Part shown: positions 12,301-13,890 of the stretch, one piece after another
How the letters are laid out: each line of letters opens with the position of its first letter
How positions within the stretch are numbered: position 1 is the first letter of the stretch
DNA from: an uncultured Gammaproteobacteria bacterium
GTDB lineage: Bacteria > Pseudomonadota > Gammaproteobacteria > GCA-2729495
Direction of reading: 5' to 3'
DNA length: 13,890 nucleotides
NCBI GenBank assembly: GCA_947258805.1
Contig: CAMYJV010000048.1
Location: 1-13,890, forward strand
The notes under the pieces: model-generated
The model's input: the letters and a program-made list of their open reading frames with translations, nothing else
Told to the model about the DNA's origin: nothing
Databases searched by the model: none
Program-made: the position numbers and the translations under genes

Positions 12301-13890
12301 GCGGCGCGAAGCCTCGCCCGCCCATGGATCGGAGATCGTCGCCGATGCCCACGAGGGATGGTACGAACAGCAGCACGAGGAGCGGCGAGAACATCAGGCC
12401 GAAAATCACCGTAACCGCCAGGGGCTGAACGAGCTGCGCCTGGATGCTGGTCTCGAACAGCAGTGGCAACAGGCCGCCTATCGTCGTCAGCGTGGTGAGG
12501 AGCACGGGTCGCAGGCGTTCTTTCGCGGCCGCTATCACAGCGTCGCGCAACTGCTGTCCGTCCCGATGCAGGCGCCGGACGGCGGAGACAAGAATGATGG
12601 AGTCGTTGACCATGATACCCGCCAGCCCAAGCAGGGCCATCAGGCTCAGCATGTTCAGGTTAAAGCCCATGACCCAGTGGCCGAATATCGCGCCCACCAG
12701 GCCGAACGGGATGACGGACATGACAACGAACGGCGTCGTGTAGCTGGAAAAAACCCAGGCCAGGACGATATAGACCGTGGCGAGGGCAATGCCGAGCGCG
12801 ACCGTCGTATCGCCGAGGGCCTCGCTTTGCTCTTCCGCCTTGCCCTTGAAATCCACGCCGATGCCGTACTTCTGGCGCACCCGCGGCACCAGGTCCGTTT
12901 CCATGCTCGCCAGGACTTCATTGCTAGTCGCTACAGAGGAGTCGACATCGGCGGTGACGGACACCTCCCGGCGACCGTCTTCCCGGCGAATCTGCGAAAA
13001 GCCCACTCTCGATCGAAGGTCTGCGACCTCTACCAACGGCACTTCGCTGCCATCGGGTGCCCGCAGGTAGAGGTCACGGATGGAATCCGGTGAATTCGCA
13101 CCCTCGCTCAGCTTCACCCGCACAATGACTTCTTCCTGCTCCTCGGCAAAACGGCGGGCGATGGCGCCCTCGAAAGCATCGCGCACCTGGCGCGCCACCA
13201 GCTGGGTGTTGAAGCCCATAGCCCGGCCGGCCGGCGTGACCTCCAGGATAATTTCCTCCTTGCCCCACGGCAGGCTGTCTTCCACCGCCAGGGTGCCGGG
13301 AAATTCTTTCAGGCCGCGTTTGAGTTCCAGGGCAGCCGCCTTCAGGACCGGCAGCTCTGCACCCGACAGCCGGATATCGAGATCGCGACCCGGCGGGCCG
13401 CCGGCGCTGCGCTCAAACAGCGTCAGGCGCTCGGTGCCTGCGAGCTGCTGGATCTCCGCCTCCCAGGCCGACAGGAACTCCGTATTGCGAACCTTGCGGA
13501 TGTCGCCGGCCACCAGCTCCACCGCGAGGAACCCAACGTGATCGCCACTGAGCGTACTCTCGCCCTCACGCCCACCCGTGGTGCCGATCGTGCCGTAGTC
13601 GTAGAGGATCACCTCACCGGGTCCCGCCAGTCTCTCTTCTGCGACATAGAGCGCGCGATTAATCTCCTCGAGCATTTCGGCACTGCGTTCGCGAGGTGTG
13701 CCCGGTGTCATCGAAAAGTCCGCATACACAATGTCCGTCTGCGGCGATGCGAAGAACTCGAAGCCAACGCGTCCCGATATCAGCAGTGTCAGGGCCAGCG
13801 CAAATGCACAAAGAGTTGCCACAACGGTGCTGTAACGGTTCCGGAAACAGGCCGTGACCAGCGCCGAAAACTGTACCTCGCGGAAGCGGA
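12272..13890 (-). CDS. RND-family efflux permease, C-terminal half (N-terminus beyond window)
   Basis: The open frame continues past the right edge, and 538 residues ending at the true stop are visible. They correspond to the second half of a proton-driven RND permease: a hydrophobic helix near visible residues 22-38, a long periplasmic region (about 45-355), then five clustered membrane helices from about 360 to 515 (including LATVYIVLAWVFSS, MLSLMALLGLAGIMVNDSIIL and LLTTLTTIGGLLPLLF). The ERLRPVLLTTLTTIGG stretch is a family hallmark. At the position of AcrB Lys940, part of the proton relay, this protein has Asn (visible residue 428, in MVNDS), a known variant in other RND groups. GTG at 13822 is an internal Val, not a start. 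The substrate cannot be told from this half. Its membrane-fusion partner and any outer-membrane channel would lie outside the window. It is on the same strand as, and 86 bases upstream of, the puu-pot operon. Confidence 0.93.
   Translation of the reverse strand, partial: RFREVQFSALVTACFRNRYSTVVATLCAFALALTLLISGRVGFEFFASPQTDIVYADFSMTPGTPRERSAEMLEEINRALYVAEERLAGPGEVILYDYGTIGTTGGREGESTLSGDHVGFLAVELVAGDIRKVRNTEFLSAWEAEIQQLAGTERLTLFERSAGGPPGRDLDIRLSGAELPVLKAAALELKRGLKEFPGTLAVEDSLPWGKEEIILEVTPAGRAMGFNTQLVARQVRDAFEGAIARRFAEEQEEVIVRVKLSEGANSPDSIRDLYLRAPDGSEVPLVEVADLRSRVGFSQIRREDGRREVSVTADVDSSVATSNEVLASMETDLVPRVRQKYGIGVDFKGKAEEQSEALGDTTVALGIALATVYIVLAWVFSSYTTPFVVMSVIPFGLVGAIFGHWVMGFNLNMLSLMALLGLAGIMVNDSIILVSAVRRLHRDGQQLRDAVIAAAKERLRPVLLTTLTTIGGLLPLLFETSIQAQLVQPLAVTVIFGLMFSPLLVLLFVPSLVGIGDDLRSMGGRGFAPQAELSRPGS

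Noticed and set aside
12230..13093. 287-codon plus-strand frame at the right end
   Set aside because: It is antisense to the RND permease and has shadow-type composition (Arg, Gln, His and Glu rich).

Overview
The window (about 13.9 kb, GC-rich, gene-dense, very short intergenic gaps) looks like a chromosomal segment of a high-GC proteobacterium, most likely a gammaproteobacterium. The basis is how closely the PotF, PuuB and GloA proteins resemble the E. coli versions as I remember them. The exact taxon cannot be read from the sequence. I see no insertion sequence, tRNA, rRNA, CRISPR or phage gene, and no gene-free stretch longer than about 150 bases.

Layout, left to right. A minus-strand alpha/beta-hydrolase gene runs off the left edge (1-891) and is divergent from a GloA-type glyoxalase (1010-1429, plus). 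Converging on gloA is a membrane-bound diguanylate cyclase with an inhibitory c-di-GMP site (1437-2648, minus), preceded on the same strand by an Ogt-type DNA-alkyl repair gene (2800-3303, minus). Divergent from ogt is a two-gene plus-strand unit: an unrecognised membrane-anchored protein (3435-4025) and a secreted DUF192 protein (4022-4492), joined by an ATGA overlap.

The core of the window is a compact eight-gene minus-strand operon from 12185 down to 4505: puuD, puuA, puuB, potF, potG, potH, potI and a small lipoprotein gene. Adjacent genes overlap by 1 to 28 bases or lie 1 to 11 bases apart. Together they encode putrescine capture and import (PotF, PotG, PotH, PotI) and most of the gamma-glutamylated putrescine route to GABA: PuuA ligates glutamate to putrescine, PuuB oxidises the product, and PuuD releases GABA. 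The aldehyde dehydrogenase (PuuC), GABA transaminase (PuuE), PuuP importer and PuuR repressor known from E. coli are not in the window, so the ABC transporter stands where PuuP would be. Upstream, on the same strand and 86 bases away, is the C-terminal half of an RND efflux permease that runs off the right edge.

Most points worth a second look concern this operon: the binding protein has changed residues at polyamine-selectivity positions, the operon ends in an unrecognised lipoprotein, and a palindrome with direct repeats lies just upstream of puuD. None of this is clearly a wholly new system. The unusual parts are the composite operon and its unknown last gene.
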